In this document: piece by piece, positions 42,484-54,778 of the stretch
Position numbering within the stretch: position 1 is the stretch's first letter
How the letters are laid out: every line of letters begins with the position of its first letter
From: Sternotherus odoratus
Taxonomy: Eukaryota > Chordata > Testudines > Kinosternidae
Assembly (NCBI GenBank): GCA_032164245.1
Contig: JAVMKO010000021.1
Span: forward strand, 7,958,785 to 8,022,784
DNA length: 64,000 nt
Direction: 5' to 3'
Made by a program: the position numbers and the translations under genes
The notes under the pieces: generated by a model
Seen by the model: only the letters and a program-made list of their open reading frames with translations
Told to the model about the DNA's origin: nothing
Database searches by the model: none

Positions 42484-43863
42484 AGGGTGGTCAAACAATT
42501 AAAATAATTAATCATGAGATTTTTTTTAAAATCATGATTCACCACAGTTTTAATCGCGCTGTTTAATAATACTAGAAATCCGTTGATTGAAATGGGTTTG
42601 GATTTGAATATTTTCTACATTTTCAAATATATCGATTTCAATTGCAACACAGAATACAAAGTGTACAGTGTTCACTTGATATTACAATTTTTTATTTCAA
42701 ATATTTGCCCTGTAAAAAAGATAAAAGAAATACTATTTTTCAATTCACCTCTTACAATACTATAGTGCATTCTTCCATGCAGACGATGGAGTTTGTTTGA
42801 TAATGATCCAAAGCAGTGCAGACTGACACATGTTCATTTTCATCATCTGAGTCAGATGCCTCCGGCAGAAGGTTGATTTTCTTTTTTAGTGGTTCAGGTT
42901 CTGTAGTTTTTGCACGGGAGTGTTGCTCTTTTAAAACTTCTGACAGCATGCTCCACACCGTCCCTCTCAGATTTTGGGAGGCACTTCAGATTCTTAAACC
43001 TTGGGTCCAGTGCTGTAGCTATCTTCAGAAATATCACAGTGGTACTTTCTTAGCATTTTGTCAAATCTGCAGTGAAAGTGTTCTTAAATCAAACATGTGC
43101 TGAGTCATCATCCAAGACTTCTATAACATGAAATATATGGCAGAATATAGGTAAAACCACAGAGCAGAAGACACAATTCTCCCCCGAGACGTTCAGTCAC
43201 AAATGTAATTAAACCCTTTTTTTAAAAAAAAAAGGTCATCAGCATGGAAGTATGTCTCTGGAATGGTGACTGAAGAATGATGGGGCATACGAATGTTTAG
43301 CATATCTGACATGTAAATACCTTGCAAACTGGCTACAAAAGTGCCGTGTGTACATCTGTTCTCACTTTCAGGGGACATTGTAAATAAGAAGTGGACAACA
43401 TTATCTCCCATAAATGTTGTATGTCTTAGCAACTGGTTGAACAAGAAGTAGGACTGAGTGGACTTGTAGTCTCTAAAGTTTTACAATATTTTGGTTTTGA
43501 GTGCAGTTAAGTAACAAAAAAAAATCTATATTTGTAAGTTGCACTTCACTAAAGCAATTGCACTACAGTACTTGTATGAGGTGAATTGAAAAATACTTTT
43601 TATTTTGTTTAATCTTTTTTACAGTGCAATATTTGTAATCAAAAACAATAATATCAAGTGAGCACTGTACGGTGTATTCTGTGTTGCAACGGATATCAAT
43701 ATATTTGAAAATGTAGAAAAACATCCCCAAATATTTATAATAAATTCCCATTAATATTCTGTTATTGTTTAACAGAGAAATTAAAACTGTGATTAATTTT
43801 TTTAATTGAGTTAATTTGTTTTGAGTTAATCTCTTGAGTGAACAGCTATTAATTGACAGTCCT
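42484..43863 (-). mobile_element. hAT-family DNA transposon remnant with ~300-bp inverted ends
   Basis: Left end 42,484-42,775 and right end 43,556-43,863 are diverged inverted copies, sharing TTTTCTACATTTTCAAATAT, TTGCAACACAGAATAC and GAGGTGAATTGAAAAATA on opposite strands. TAATAATA lies at 42,476-42,483 and again at 43,863-43,870, consistent with an 8-bp duplication (one base overlaps the end as drawn). On the minus strand at 42,752-42,958 a frame reads MWSMLSEVLKEQHSRAKTTE and, further on, ASDSDDENEHVSV, resembling the region before the hAT dimerisation domain. The + strand at 43,228-43,451 encodes a broken dimerisation-domain end (SLSGDIVNKKW, then WLNKK stop). The two coding pieces therefore face opposite ways. 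No intact transposase. Confidence 0.82.
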
Positions 43864-43865
43864 AA

Positions 43866-44002
43866 TAATAACACCCCTTTCTTATGAAAGTGCCAAAATT
43901 TCCATGAAAAATGTTCAACAAAAATGGTGGATTTTTTGCAGTGTACATTTTTCATGGGAACTTTTTTTTTTTATCAGTTTTCCAACCAGGTCTAGTCAGA
44001 GG
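43866..44002. repeat. A/T-rich DNA-element fragment abutting the hAT remnant
   Basis: CATGAAAAATGTTCAACAAA ... TTTTTCATGGGAAC and the end TTTTCCAACCAGGTCTAGTC resemble the AGAGCTGGxxxAAA family at 31,948. Confidence 0.4.
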
Positions 44003-45064
44003 GCATGAAATTCATGGACAGGGTTAGAATGCATGAAGAAAGGGGGAAGGCCTTTCTTGCAAAGTGACTGCATTTGACAGCCAAATCAGCTGCCTCAGAA
44101 TGAATTTCCTTGGAAGTCGAGGTGTTGAGCTTCTTCTGGATGGAGGCCTGGAAGTTTCTTCCTCACTTCCCTGTCCTGTTTGCTCTTTTAATGAAGACAA
44201 ATGACAGGCAAAGCGAATTCTTGGAGTAAGCTTTGCTGCCTTCTCCTCATGGTGTTTGCATCAGATGCTGCGCGGTTGATGGGCTGCGTAGGACACTTAA
44301 ATAAAGAAACCCCCAAATGCCAAATCTGTTATCATGACACTCCCTAGCCACTAAATCTGCCTTCCTTTGGGCCCTGATCCAGCGGAGTACTTAAGCACGT
44401 GCTTGAACTCAAGTATGCATATAGTCCTATTTACTCCATTTCCTTAAATGAGTCATGCTGACGTGTTTAGTTGAACAGTGGGTCTTATTGAATAGCCACT
44501 GTTACCACCTTGTGCATATCAACCTAAAGGGGCCCTATCTTCAACAGAGCTATGCTGATTTACACTGGCTGATGATCTGCTATTTGCACCGCTGTTGGCC
44601 TCAGTTAATGGAATAATGGTAGAGGCCTGGTTCTCCCCTTGAAAACAGTGGTGTAAATCAGGAGTAAGTGAAGTCGGAGGAGAATCTAACTTAGGTTTCG
44701 GGAGCTTCCAGGTTAGCGCAAAAGTTTTTGCAAGTCAGTACCTGCGGGAAAGGACCATTCCTGTATTTGTATTCCCCTGGCTCCTGTGTTTCGATCCCAG
44801 CGGGTTGGAACCAACCTTCCGTGCATGACTGGCCTGGGCAGTGCATTGTATCCTACCGAGGTAATTTTGCTCTGCTGTTGATACATGTAACTTGAGAAGT
44901 TCTGTTAGCCGACATGAGTGTTTTAATTCTTATCTTCCTGAGTCCGGGCTCCATGCACGTATTCAATTAACCCATTATGGGCCTGACTGCATGGTGCTGA
45001 GTTCCCTCCTGTTCTAAGGGAAGTTGAGGGCTCAAGAAATGAGTTCTAAGTAACAAAACCCCAA

Positions 45065-46265
45065 GAGACGTAGAGAGTCATAGAGTTTAAGGCCAGAAGG
45101 GACCCCTTGATCATTCAGACTGACCTCCTGCATGTCACAGACCATCAATACTCTCCAGCGCCTGCACGCTACACCCAGCAACCAAAATTACAGCCATCGG
45201 AGACTATATTAGCATGTGCCACAAGCAGATAATAAGGAGGTATTGACATTCACCAGTGCCCAAAGCCCCTGCATAGGCAGGGAACTGATTAAGTGAGATG
45301 TACTCTGATAATCCTGGCACGTGACCCACTCCCACATTCTGGAGAGGAAGGTGAAACTCCTCCCAATCTGACCTGGGGGGAAATTCCTTCCTGGTCCCAC
45401 ACATGGCAAGCAGTTAGACCCTGAGCATGTGAGCAGGAACTAGCCAGCTAAGCACATGGGAGAGATAAAGCTGGGTGCTACCTCAGAGCACTGGCTCACT
45501 GGGTCCCATACCCCAGCTTCAGCGGGGGGGCAGATTAAACAAGGGGAGAAAATATGACCTTCCTGACCCCTGAGGGTGACCAGCTGTAGCCCTGAAGCAT
45601 TATATTTTAGGAATGTCAGACATAAACCATCAATCATCACCATAAGCATCCCTGTCATACAACCCCGCTCATAACTTTGTCCAGCTCCTCTTAAAACTAA
45701 TTACGTTATTTGCCCACTAAGTTCCTGTTGGGAGGCGGTTCTAGCACCTCATTCCTCTAGGGTGACCAGAAGTCCTGATTTTATAGGGACAGTCCCGATT
45801 TTGGGGTCTTTTTCTTATATGGGCTCTTATTGCCCCCAACTTCCTGTCCCGATTTTTCACATTTGCTGTCTGGTTCCCCTTTCCTCTGAGGGTTAGAAAC
45901 CTTCTTCTAATTTCCAGCCTAAACATGTTTATGCCCAGTTTATACCCATTTGTTTATGTGCCAACATCATCTTTTAACATAAATAACATTTCACAGGTTT
46001 ACCCCCTGCTGTATTTATAGAAAGCAATTAGCTTCTCCTCTCAGCCTTTGTTTTGGCTAAACACACCACGCTCTTTTCATCTCTTTTCATCAGAGAGGCT
46101 CTCCAGTCCCCCGTCGTCCTTGGAGCTTGTCTCTGGACCTGTTCCACTTGGAATGCCTCGCTCGTGAACATGAGTGATCAGAATGGCACACAGTATTCCA
46201 GTGCCTTGCCCAATGGCATCAATACGTCCCTCTCTTCCCTGGAAATACCTTCGCTTTGCCTTTTT
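45065..46265 (-). mobile_element. CR1 LINE 3' region, antisense, interrupted
   Basis: The + strand begins GTCATAGAGTTTAAGGCCAG, AAGGGACC, and passes through AATTCCTTCCTGGTCCCACA, GGGTTAGAAACCTTCTTCTA, CCATTTGTTTATGTGCC and CTGTTCCACTTGGAATG. This is the antisense order of a turtle CR1 3' UTR and end of ORF2. A hAT-like element (45,759-45,879) is inserted in it. Frames are broken throughout. Confidence 0.85.
45759..45879 (+). mobile_element. Small hAT-like element, copy C, nested in CR1
   Basis: It starts AGGGTGACCAGAAGTCC and ends GCTGTCTGGTTCCCC. It is flanked by ATTCCTCT (45,751-45,758) and TTTCCTCT (45,880-45,887), 7 of 8 equal. Confidence 0.82.
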
Positions 46266-46289
46266 CAGAGGTGCATTGTGTTGAGAGAA

Positions 46290-46520
46290 GTGCCATCTGT
46301 CTGGTGTTTAGGGCCCTTGATTAAGTGTTAGGACCCTTTGGTTCTGCTCCCAGCTCTACCACTGACTGCTCCCAGCTCCCAGCTCTACCACCACCGTGGG
46401 CCTCAGCTTCTCCACCTGCTAAATGGGTATAATAATGTTTGCCTACCTCAGTTAAGTTAGTTTTTTGTCGTGTGCTTTGAGATCGTTGTGTGACAGGAGC
46501 TATACAGGTTAAAAGGTTTA
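46290..46520 (+). repeat. MIR-like SINE, sense, with internal short duplication
   Basis: CTGCTCCCAGCTCTACCAC occurs and CCCAGCTCTACCAC is repeated shortly after. CCTCAGCTTCTCCACCTGC, AAATGGGTATAATAATG and GTGTGCTTTGAGATCG complete the MIR order. Confidence 0.75.
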
Positions 46521-46975
46521 TTATTTCTATGCTTAGTGCTACTGGGCCTCTTCTGGAGGTGGATTGTACTGGTGTGCTATAATTCCAGGATGTAACCTAA
46601 CCTTTCACAGAAATTTTGAAAGACCATGATACGCGCGCCAATGATTTCACCTCTTTACATATTTCATTTGCTGCATGCAGTCCCTATAGTAAATCCCAGA
46701 TTCCCTTTTAGAATCACCAGCTTATAACTAAAATGATTTCACTTAAAATTACCATCCTAAGCAACACAATACAACAGAACGAGAGAGAAGAAACAACCTC
46801 ACCTCTGCTGTACAGAACCATCTTTCTATAGGATCCATCTGCTTGCAACACTTCCTGCTTGAAAGCCTTTTGGAAACCCACAGCCAAGATCCTCAGTGGG
46901 TGTAAATTGGCAGAGAACCTGTCCTAACATTCTGCTAAGGAGGGAGTTAAGGGAACACAAGGTGGTGACTACACA

Positions 46976-47222
46976 TTTGGGCTATCTCTGCACTAGCGCT
47001 TTTGTCAGTCAAACTTTTGTCGGTCAGGGGTGTGGGGAAAAAAACCCACACACCCCTGACCGACAGAAGTGTCACCCGCAAAAGCACCAGTGTGGAGAGC
47101 GCTGGTCGGTGGGAGGCACTCTCCTGCCGACATAGCTACTGCTGCTCATTAGGGATGGTTTCATTATGCTGGCAGGAGAGCCCTGTCTTGCCATAAGGTC
47201 TATACCGTAGCGTAGACATAGC
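46976..47222. mobile_element. Palindromic non-autonomous DNA element
   Basis: A hairpin of about 20-bp arms, TGTCGGTCAGGGGTGTGGG and CCCACACACCCCTGACCGAC, lies at about 47,018-47,066. The ends GGGCTATCTCTGCACTAGCG and GTAGCGTAGACATAGCC are partly inverted copies. The outline matches a turtle element with TCTACACTA-type ends. Confidence 0.6.
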
Positions 47223-50200
47223 CTCTGATGAGAAGATTTTCCCATGCCCGGGGGAAAGCGCAGAGATACTTGAGGGAGAAGCCTGTGAGGAAGACTGGTG
47301 CCACTGATGAGCAAAGAGAGAGGTCGATAGTTCAGTAAGACCGGGTCTAAATTTGACCCAACATCTCCGTGCCTCAGTTTACCCATCAAGGTCAAACAGT
47401 ACTCGCTTACCTAGGTCACTGAGGGTGTTGTGAGAATGTAATGAATGTGCATGAAGCACTGAGTGGCCTCCCAACATGAAGGCTGGTGGAGAATTGAAGG
47501 GAATTTTTCAGGCCGATTTGGGAACGTATCTCCTAAATTACTAATAAGGTTATTCCTGCTTAATTTTGGCAGGATTAGCAAATCGAACAGGATAATGCGA
47601 GAGCTTCGGGGGGGGGGGGGGAAGTCAATGCTAAAAGCAAGGTTTCGTTTCGGGGAATACAACAGCTCCAGCGCCTGAGCTATCAAACAAAACCACAAGA
47701 GCACCACAGATCTCAGGGCTGGGCCGCGTCCCTTGCTCTTCGAAGAGCATCGCGGTTTGACCAATAACTTCAAGTGATGTGGCAGAGAAAGGAAGAGAAT
47801 TTGACTCCGAGTGCGATTAAGTTGTTCCCAGGGGCCCTGCTTTTCCACTGCAGAATACCCTTGGAAATCAACTGGAGATAAATTGTGTTCGGTGGAGGGA
47901 GGTGCTTAAAAATGATTTTGTGCTATTTTATCTTCCTCTTTCCCATGAATCAATATCATGCAGATGGGGTGCAGCTAAGGGGTCAGCTCCCCGGGGCGCC
48001 CCACCTTCCTCTCTTCTTCGTCCCGTAAAGACCAAAATCAATGAATCCCGGGGGTCAGGAAGCAGGGATGCTGTAGACGCCGCCTGCAGGGTCCACAGCA
48101 GGGTTATGGCCAGCGGGGTCTGTGAACTGCACAGATCCCCTGGAGCCCAGCCTCCCACATGGGAGTGCACCTCGAAGGCAGCCTCTGGGCTGCTGGAGCG
48201 ACTGAGCAGGGGTTCTGTGCTCAGACTGAAGGTGGAGGTTCCCATTCATCACACACCCACATAGTTCCCCATGCAAAGTGCTTTTATTCTGACTTGCGTC
48301 ATCAAGTGGGACCGAGTCTCTTAGGTGCCTAAATCCCTTCTGGACATGGCAGGGAGGCTCCCAAGTCACTTTTGAAAATAGCACCCTAGATGGACACCTG
48401 CCGCAGTGACCTGTTTTTTCAGGGTATTAAATCGGTTTGGGGATCTGAGGATATAGACTAAAATGCCGCCAGCGCAAAACCACCCAGAAGAGCCATGAAC
48501 AGCCACATCCGTCATCCCGGTGGGGGAGGGGGGGAGGCCGGAAGGAGCAGAGGAAGAGTTAAAGTGCTGCCCAACCATTACAGGAGAGTAAGGGGGCTAT
48601 GGACCGGTCGGCTGGTTTTAAACTCAGCTAATCCGCACCAGGCCGTGTGTAATGAACATCTCTCCCACTGTTCTGAGTTCAGCCAGTAAAGACCTACCAT
48701 ACATGCAACATCTCTCTCTCTCTGTGCTCCTTGCCAGCTGGATGGGAGCCAACCTATTTCCTTCAAAACGGGATATTTATTTTCATCCCTTTATAGGCAG
48801 CCATTCATCACAGACCACCACAGGCTAAAAACTCTTTATAAATGATCATCCACCTCGCCCTCCCGCCCCTTAAATATGATTTTCCTTCGGTTGTTCAATT
48901 CAGTGTAAATCTTCCGCCAGGACAGGGTGTTGCGACACTTTGCTCTTTCTTTCAAGGCGGGCAGAAGACAGTAGCGGCAGTGTCTTGCACAGCCAGGGGA
49001 AAGCCAAAGCAAAGCCTCAGGGTGACTGATTCTCCTTCCAAATGGCGTAAGCAAGCCAACTTCAAACATGTGCATAATGAGTTATCTGTGGTGGACTTTG
49101 TTAGGCCGGCGAAAAGATGGGGCCGTCTCTCCCCCCCCCCCCCCCCCCTTGAACATCTGAGCTTCGCTTTATAAAGCCAGCCAGACCAGCGCTGGCGTTT
49201 GCCATCTGTCCTCCTGCACAGGTCGGCTGAGAGGCAGAGGCCGAGCTGCAGATGTGTGGCTGGTGTATTTGTGCTCCTTCCAGTAGCAAAAGCTATGGGC
49301 AAGGCCGAATTCCCCTTTCCATTCTTTCTCTCCTGTCTCAGAACTTTCTCAGCCAAGTCCTCTTAGTGTGGCACCTCCTCGCAGCCCAAAGCGGGAGTTC
49401 TCTGAGTAAAAATCAGCAGCGCCATTTTTAATTGATGGGAGCGTGCAAATGAACCCCTTTCCCCCACCTGTTCTGATTGAGAATGTGGGAAGGACATAAG
49501 TCAGGATCCACAGGGGCTAGTTGTTTCAAATACAGCTTGTGTCTGCACACTGGGGACCTGACTGTACAACCGGTGCTCGGATTGAGGTGACGTTCACACC
49601 ATGCAGAGGATCGGCGCAACATCTGTGTCCCACTGAAGGGCCTACAGTGAAGGGTTAAGTAGGACATAAGCAGGGCTTAGTGCTTGCACTGGCTCTCTGC
49701 ACAGGAATGAATTTCACCCATTGGTGACCATGGATCAGATGTAATAACGCACTGAAATCAACAGAATGTCTCATAGAGTAAGGGACTAACCGGGGGAGGT
49801 AAGAGAGGCAGAATCTGGTCCTTACTTTGCCACTTTCCTACCTAACTCTTAGAATCTGCTGTTGGTATTTTAAAAATGCCTTTGTATAAGGACATCTCAG
49901 ATGAGAACACCTCTGACGGGGTTTGATGCCTCAGTTAGAGCCACTTCAGTTGAGGACAAACTGGTTAAGGAGGCATTGTGAGCAGGATTTTTTTTCTTAC
50001 CTCTTCACCCCCTTCTTCTTAGCAAAAACCAGAGAAACAAAATGCAAAAGTCACGTGTGCCCCTCCCTTCCCGGAAAACGCCAAACAGCTTTAAAAGTTT
50101 ACACTGACCAACGGCTCCTATCTTACTAATGGGCCAAGCCAAAAAACCGCAGAGCTGAACTCTGGAAGTGTTCAAAACCCGGATGGAGATTTTGAACCTG

Positions 50201-52869
50201 GGGGGGGTCTGTTTCTACCTTTGGTCTCCCCAGAATCAAGTGCTGGCTGTATTCTGCAGTAGCGCAGACACGTGCAAAATGTTGGCGATCTGACTCCTTA
50301 GCGATCTAGGAAAATGAGACGCTTGTGTAGAACCATGGGGAGACCTCCCACAGACACACAAAAAGTTCCAATCAGGGAAGTCTCTGAAGTCTTGTCAGTT
50401 TCCAAAGTTCTAACAGAAGGAGAAGGGCCTATTTTGCCTTTGAAATGTCTTAATGCAAAAAGCATGTCTTTAAAGCATAGCTTCGAGGGCTACAGTTTCA
50501 AGGCTTGTGTACAGTATTTCACTGCTGCCATTCCAAGGAAAGGCCCAGAACGTCCAACGTGCTTTTTATTATTGATCAGTGTCGGGTTCACATCGATTCT
50601 TTCATATGGCGAATATTCAGTGGAGTTGGTTTTGTTTGATGTAGTGATACCGATCTTGTTCCGTCAGTGATATAAGGTGACCTGTCATGGTTAATATCAT
50701 GCTGGATATCAAAAAGTTACCTGTCTGGGCAACGGCGTCGGTCTTTAAAAACGTCTTCTTTGTTGACAAGAGGCAGATCAAGTCAGTAGCTGTCTGTGTT
50801 TTGTTGCATCAGGGCTTAACATTTCCATAAAGACATGAGTCACCGTTTACTTGTCTTTGTTTCAGAATGTGACTGCTAAGCTGGAGGAGGGACCGCTGGG
50901 TGACATCTGAGAGCAAAATGATACAACCTTGCGGACCGTCTGGTGGCAAAAATATACCCCAGCAGTGCAGTGATGGGTTCTGTATGCAAACGACTCGGCC
51001 CCTCTTGGGACTGGGTTCTGGGGACTCCAGCCAAGGCTTTTTGAAGTCAATGGAAAGGCTCTCGCTGATTTCAGCGGTCTTCAGGAGAAGCCCGGCGTTT
51101 GCAGAGCTCGGAAACTCCCTTCCTTTTCTTTAGGGTGCAGCGCTCATGTTAATTTGGCTGTGTGGGTTTCCTCTGTGTGTTGAGTGTGGTTTGATGGCGA
51201 AGGGCTTTAATAAAATGAGCCGCTGCAAAAATCAAAAGCCGAGGACGTTCTCATGAAAGAAACACATTAATAGTGACTCCGCTCTTGCATGACAAAGTCT
51301 GACGTTCCCAGCGCGAGCGAAAAGCGACAGGAAGTCTTAGCAGCACAGGGTGTGCAAAAATCTGCTTGTTATTTGTGGAGGCCGGGTTATTTTTTATTTT
51401 TTTTAACTCATGTGCTTCTTTCTTGAATTAGTTTTGCACCAGTGGGCCCCTGCCTATAGGAATGGAGCTAAGCCACCTTTCAAACCCAACTAGAGGGTCA
51501 AAAGGCCAAACAGCAGTATAACAGAGTTGGCTTCCAACCATGTTAAGTCCCCATGCTTTAACACCATCAGTTTCATAGGGTAGATGGGAACCTTGGCTTA
51601 AATTTTTCAAAAGTGACTACTGATTTTAGGTGCCTCCGTTGGGGGCGGGGAGATGGGGGCGCTCAGCTCAAGACACCCTAAAGAGGCCAGATTTTCAAAG
51701 CACAGATGCTCATCACTTTCCGGAAACCAGTCCTTTTTAAGATGTTCAAGTGAGGCACCCAGAATCATAGTCACATCTAAAATACACTCCCAAACCAGGA
51801 CACTTCACTGCATGCGCCACCTCAAGAGGATGAGAGACCAAACATGACAGATGTCAGTCACATTGCTTAATGCACAGCTGGAAGGTGACGCCCACGGTAT
51901 TTCGGTGATGAGAATAAGGACCTAATTGAAAAGAATAGACCTTGTTTCACTTCTGCATAGCTTGGAATCCATTTTGAACCAGTTTTGCTTTTTGGTTCCC
52001 ATTACTAGCCTGGTGTTGCTATGTTTAGATCTGCAACACGTCAGGAGAATGAGGGGGCAATGAAGGAGGAGTGGGAAAGAGACATTGACTTGAAATATTT
52101 GTATTCCTTGTTGTTATTTTGTTCCTTCTCCCTCTAATTAGCCCTTCAGCTTTGGCCATTACTCAACTTGTTAATTGGTCTTCCAATTAACCCGTATTGG
52201 TGGGAGATTTGAGTGACAGGGAACTGAGTCTTCTCCTTACTAAGAACCCCTGCCACATACCTCCCACACTTCCTCCAAATGCTCTGTTTTCTTTTGGGCT
52301 GAGCTCTGCCTTTATCAATATTCCCTAGTTTTTGTAGGACCCCAGCTTAAACCCCCAGATGCCCCTTGTATGACAAATCTAAGGAAGGAATTCTGCCTTT
52401 CAATAGATTGGGGCCATTCCCACAGATTTCAGAGGAAGTTGTGGCAATTTATTCACTGATGGAATTTGAAGCTTTAAACCTGTCGACCGTGTCCCTTGAA
52501 AGACGAGGTTTGAGTGTAATCACTAGGATGAGCAATAAGAAACGTAGGACTGTACATTTACAATGAACTTTCCAGAGCGAGGCTCAGATCCCACGAGGAT
52601 CCTTCTCTCACCTACCTGCGTGTGGAGCTCCATGCACAGAGCGACTGCAGAATGCAGACCTGAGTGAGATGAGAAGAACCAATGCAAGACAGGGAGACAC
52701 GCGGCAAAAGCTCTGGCAAGGGGAAGTGTGGGAACTACTTTTGTTCTACTTGGCTGTAAATGGTAACTGGAGATCCTATAACAGTATGGGGGGGGCAGGG
52801 AGGAGCAAATATGGAGCACTTTAATTTGGGGCCTTTAAGAGCTGAGGTGACCCTTTTTAAAAGCCAACT

Positions 52870-53120
52870 GAAGTTGCATTTCAGATGTGGCTAAACCACC
52901 CTGAATACGCCCGATCCTGTCTGATCTCGGAAACTAAGCAGGGTTGGGCCTGGCTAGTATTTGGATGGGACACCTCCTGGGAATACCAGGTGCTGTAGGC
53001 TTAACATGGGCATGGGGCTAGCAACTCCACCCTGTAAGGGAACCAATTGCTACTGAAATACCAACACCAGTTGGTGGCCCCTAGCCCAGCTGATGGGTAG
53101 AGAGAGAAGTTGCATTTCAG
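52870..53120 (+). mobile_element. 5S rRNA-derived chimeric retroposon with 15-bp target duplication
   Basis: GAAGTTGCATTTCAG occurs at 52,870-52,884 and 53,106-53,120, perfect copies flanking a 221-bp insert. The insert begins with an almost full-length 5S rRNA copy (to 53,002) and continues about 103 bp with unrelated sequence. That part contains GGGGCTAGCAACTCC and, later, GGCCCCTAGCCCAGC, and it ends GGTAGAGA. No poly(A) tail is present. The perfect duplication shows the 5S copy and the downstream part were inserted together. Confidence 0.85.
52883..53002 (+). pseudogene. 5S rRNA pseudogene (head of the retroposon)
   Basis: The order ACCACCCTGAATACGCCCGA, CTGTCTGATCTCGG, AAACTAAGCAGGGTTGGGCC, TGGCTAGTATTTGGATGGGA and ACCAGGTGCTGTAGGCTT is the vertebrate 5S rRNA with scattered substitutions. 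Boxes A and C of the internal promoter are mostly preserved; the first dozen bases are diverged or replaced. A functional 5S gene is unlikely. Confidence 0.9.
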
Positions 53121-53159
53121 TCCCTGTGCATTATGTTATTTGGTTGCATCAGATAACAA

Positions 53160-53290
53160 CGTGCAGCTGTGGTCTGCTGTGAGTCAGAAACCCTGGTTTC
53201 TCTTCCCAGCTCCACTACTAACTCCTCATGTTGCCCTGCCTTTGAAACATGGATAAGGTGTTACCCACCTGAGCAAAGTGCTTCGAGAGC
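53160..53290 (+). repeat. MIR-like SINE fragment, sense
   Basis: CCCTGGTTTCTCTTCCCAGC, TCCACTACTAACTCC and GAGCAAAGTGCTTCGAGAGC follow MIR order with gaps. Confidence 0.55.
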
Positions 53291-53584
53291 CTTGGATGAC
53301 AGGTGCCAGACGTGCAAAGGGCTGGTCCATCAGGCAGACATGTACACTTCAGCCAGAGTGGGAGCTCAGTTCCACCAATGTAAATCTGGTTCCCCTGGAG
53401 TCACTCCAGGTGTGTGCGGGTGTAACTGGATTGGAATCTGGCCCAGAGAGAAGACGTTTCATGTTGACTAACACAGTCAAATGTGAAAATGGTGTGGCAA
53501 TGGTGTTCCACACTCCCTTTGCTTCAGGCTGACTGTTACCAATTACATGATTATCCCTCTGCTCTAGCAGCTTCTGCCTGAGGA

Positions 53585-53760
53585 GCTCGGAGTACTTTAC
53601 AAGCATTCCTTGCTCGGTGCAGTACTTCAGTGAAACAGGTGAACCTTCTCCCCATTTTACAGACGAGAAAACTGAGCCCGAGAACGGCCCAGTGGATGCC
53701 CAGGGTCGTGCACAGAGTGACTGTGTCCAAGCCAGTTCTCCTGACTCCTACTGCCATGGC
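53585..53760 (-). repeat. MIR-like SINE, antisense
   Basis: CCCATTTTACAGACGAGAAA, ACTGAGCCCGAGAACG and AGCCAGTTCTCCTGACTCC follow the antisense MIR order. Confidence 0.7.
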
Positions 53761-54474
53761 TTAGCCATGCCATCTTTCCTTCCTAGTTCTCTGTGCACAG
53801 TTTGACTCCTGGGGACTGCAGTGAACTACCTCTGTCATTTGTGCAATGGGCGAACACAATGAAGATATTTTTAATGTAGCTTGCCCTTTACTGATTTCCC
53901 AGCCGGGTAGTGGCTGTGCCAAGAAATGGCATTTAAAATCATTTGCACCTCTTTTCACTTCTTTTCCCAAATGAATTAAGAGCCGTGGTAGGGCCTGGTG
54001 ACTAGGGCAACATGGAGGGCGTCAGGACTCAGGAGACCCGGCTTCCCGTCCTCACCCGGGCAGTGGTGGAGCTGGGTTTTGCAAGCAAGAATGCTGGGCT
54101 CGGGGGCTGGTTAAGACAAGAGGGGAAATGGGGGGCAGAATCCTGGAGCGTTAGGAGCAGTGGGGTGAAGGTAGGGCTTGGGGGCACACTCCATTCTGCT
54201 GACACGTATTAGCCGTTTGGTAACGTGCTTGGATCTGATCCCATTTCAAAAAGGACTTCATCAAAGCACACTAAGGAACCATGAGTGAGCGTCTCAGTGC
54301 CCACGGCTAGTTATTCTGCTCCACGGCGGAATAGCTCGTGCCCCAACTTGCCCCGGTTCTGCCGCCCCAGGCACCTGCCTAACTTGCCAATGTCTCTGTG
54401 TATAACATGCTGTAAAAGGCACCACACCTACCACTAAAGGGGGCAGTCACCCCCTCCCCCGCCCCCTATTAGCT

Positions 54475-54672
54475 CCGCCACTGACTGTTGTGTGACCTTG
54501 GACAAGTCACTTCCTCCCCCACTCTGTGCCTCATTTTCCCCGCTTACGCTTGCTGTTTAGATTGTAAACTCTTTGGGACAGGGACTGTCTCTTATGATGT
54601 GTCTGTACAGCACCCTGCACAACAGGACCTGATCTCAATTGCGGGCCTCTACATGCTACCGCAATACAAGTA
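54475..54672 (+). repeat. MIR-like SINE with TTTGGGACAGGGACTGTCT tail, just before an exon
   Basis: TTGTGTGACCTTGGACAAGT, GTGCCTCATTTTCCCC, TTGTAAACTCTTTGGGACAG and TGTCTGTACAGCACCCTGC appear in order. It ends about 105 bp before the 54,779 exon. Confidence 0.75.
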
Positions 54673-54778
54673 ATACGACCGAACTGTAAATTGTTGTACC
54701 AGTCTCACTTTTCATTGACAAGGGATCTCTAGCCAAAGGGTAATTGATTAAATCTCGGATTTTCTCACAATGTTTCAG

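Noticed and set aside
52883..53002. A functional 5S rRNA gene
   Set aside because: Several substitutions, a diverged 5' end, fusion to foreign sequence without a T-run terminator, and target duplications show a retroposed copy.
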